Part shown: in pieces, positions 6,244 to 6,915 of the stretch
Layout of the letters: the number at the start of each line of letters is the position of its first letter
Numbering within the stretch: the stretch's first letter is position 1
DNA from: Desulfobacterales bacterium
GTDB lineage: Bacteria > Desulfobacterota > Desulfobacteria > Desulfobacterales > BuS5
Direction: 5' to 3'
DNA length: 6,915 bases
NCBI GenBank assembly: GCA_020056865.1
Contig: JAGVGX010000081.1
Span: 1-6,915 of the forward strand
Position numbers and translations under genes: made by a program
Notes under the pieces: model-generated
Database searches by the model: none
The model's input: only the letters and a program-made list of their open reading frames with translations
Told to the model about the DNA's origin: nothing

Positions 6244-6915
6244 TTAGAAGTTAAACGAAACTTTGGCCATATACATTTCCCAGTCTTTTTCCATTTTTTG
6301 TGGAGGGTTAAGATGAGTAAACAAAAGACCTGTGCCGTCAATAAAATGAGCTTCAAGTTTAAACGCCACATATTCATTGGCATCTATACGTGCGCTGACT
6401 GTCCAGTCTTTTTGCCATGCCATATAATCCGGTAACCCAAGCGCCTCTAAATCATCTCCATCTTTATCTTCTTTGTTGGGATAAAATACGGAATAGTAGG
6501 TTCCAAATTGAAACCGGTCACAAAATTGATAGGACATTCCTGCATAAAAACCTTCCTGTTTAAGATTGACTGTTGGAAGATCCATTCCACCATAATTTGC
6601 TTTAACATCATACTCTCTACCGCCGTATTCAGCATTAATCATTAACTTATTCCAGACATATTCTGCAGACAATACAAAATATTCTTTTACCTGATTGTCC
6701 AATACCAGATTAACACCGCCTAAAGAACTGGATAGTTCCGTGTCGGCAATAAAATTCGTCACACCGAATCGGAGACCGTCTATTGATGTGTTCCAGCGAA
6801 TTGCACCGCCTATTATTTCATCAACTGAGGCATCAATATCTGTTGGCACTGCTGCAGGGTTAACTGCTGCGGCAAACGTTCCTATAAAATCAATGATAAA
6901 AGGTGCTGAATCGTC
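6244..6915 (-). CDS. Outer-membrane porin-like beta-barrel protein, N-terminus cut by window edge
   Basis: The frame is open from the right edge to a TAA at 6246-6244, giving the last 224 residues. There is no true start in view: an in-frame GTG at 6849 lies in continuous coding sequence. The sequence alternates short amphipathic strands rich in Tyr, Phe and Gly (FVLSAEYVW, LMINAEYGG, GFYAGMSYQF, FQFGTYYSVFY, WTVSARIDA, YVAFKLEAHFIDG) with polar turns, and it ends in KVSFNF with a terminal Phe. This is the usual signal for beta-barrel assembly in the outer membrane. The strand 'EYVAFKLEAHFIDGTG' and the tail are typical of uncharacterised porin-like proteins found next to short PstS-like genes. 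Substrate is unknown. It is probably the first visible gene of the operon continuing into the PstS-like and chemoreceptor genes. Confidence 0.8.
   Translation of the reverse strand, partial: DDSAPFIIDFIGTFAAAVNPAAVPTDIDASVDEIIGGAIRWNTSIDGLRFGVTNFIADTELSSSLGGVNLVLDNQVKEYFVLSAEYVWNKLMINAEYGGREYDVKANYGGMDLPTVNLKQEGFYAGMSYQFCDRFQFGTYYSVFYPNKEDKDGDDLEALGLPDYMAWQKDWTVSARIDANEYVAFKLEAHFIDGTGLLFTHLNPPQKMEKDWEMYMAKVSFNF

Noticed and set aside
6244..6849. Starting the porin-like gene at the in-frame GTG at 6849
   Set aside because: The frame stays open upstream to the window edge with barrel-like sequence (DDSAPFIIDFIGTF), there is no signal peptide after the GTG, and the GTG lacks a ribosome site. 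The gene is partial.

Overview
The window looks like a chromosomal segment of a Gram-negative, AT-leaning bacterium. A sulfate-reducing Desulfobacterota (Desulfobacteraceae-like) host is my best guess. The inference rests on gene content: an outer-membrane porin-like protein, a periplasmic PstS-like binding protein, a dihydrodipicolinate reductase of the plant-like type, a chemoreceptor with the [22 protein letters not shown] methylation helix, and a bacterial cereblon-like CULT protein. No rRNA, tRNA, CRISPR array, transposase or phage gene was recognised.

Region 1 (2-2998, minus strand, read right to left) holds galE (UDP-glucose 4-epimerase), then dapB (plant-type dihydrodipicolinate reductase), then a YejA-like family 5 solute-binding protein cut by the left window edge. 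dapB and the binding protein are only 4 nt apart. galE and dapB are separated by 86 nt containing a good sigma70-like promoter, so dapB and the transporter gene may have their own promoter. The galE stop codon lies inside a short 12-bp tandem repeat.

Region 2 (about 3000-4118) is a divergent intergenic region with a perfect TATAAT box and four TATCA/TGATA half-sites. It is followed by a two-gene plus-strand operon: a UPF0047/YjbQ-family protein, and a stand-alone CULT-domain protein whose ATG overlaps the first gene's stop (ATGA). The CULT protein keeps both zinc-binding CxxC pairs, the NPH motif and the three cage tryptophans that bind thalidomide-type glutarimides in cereblon. The operon ends in a clear intrinsic terminator. 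This pair is the most interesting part of the window.

Region 3 (4127-6915, minus strand) is a tight three-gene unit read right to left: an outer-membrane porin-like protein (cut by the right edge), a small secreted PstS-like protein and a methyl-accepting chemotaxis protein. The 18-23 nt gaps suggest one transcript. The set could couple uptake or binding of an anion-like ligand to chemotaxis. It converges on the CULT operon, and a 13-bp inverted repeat lies between the two.
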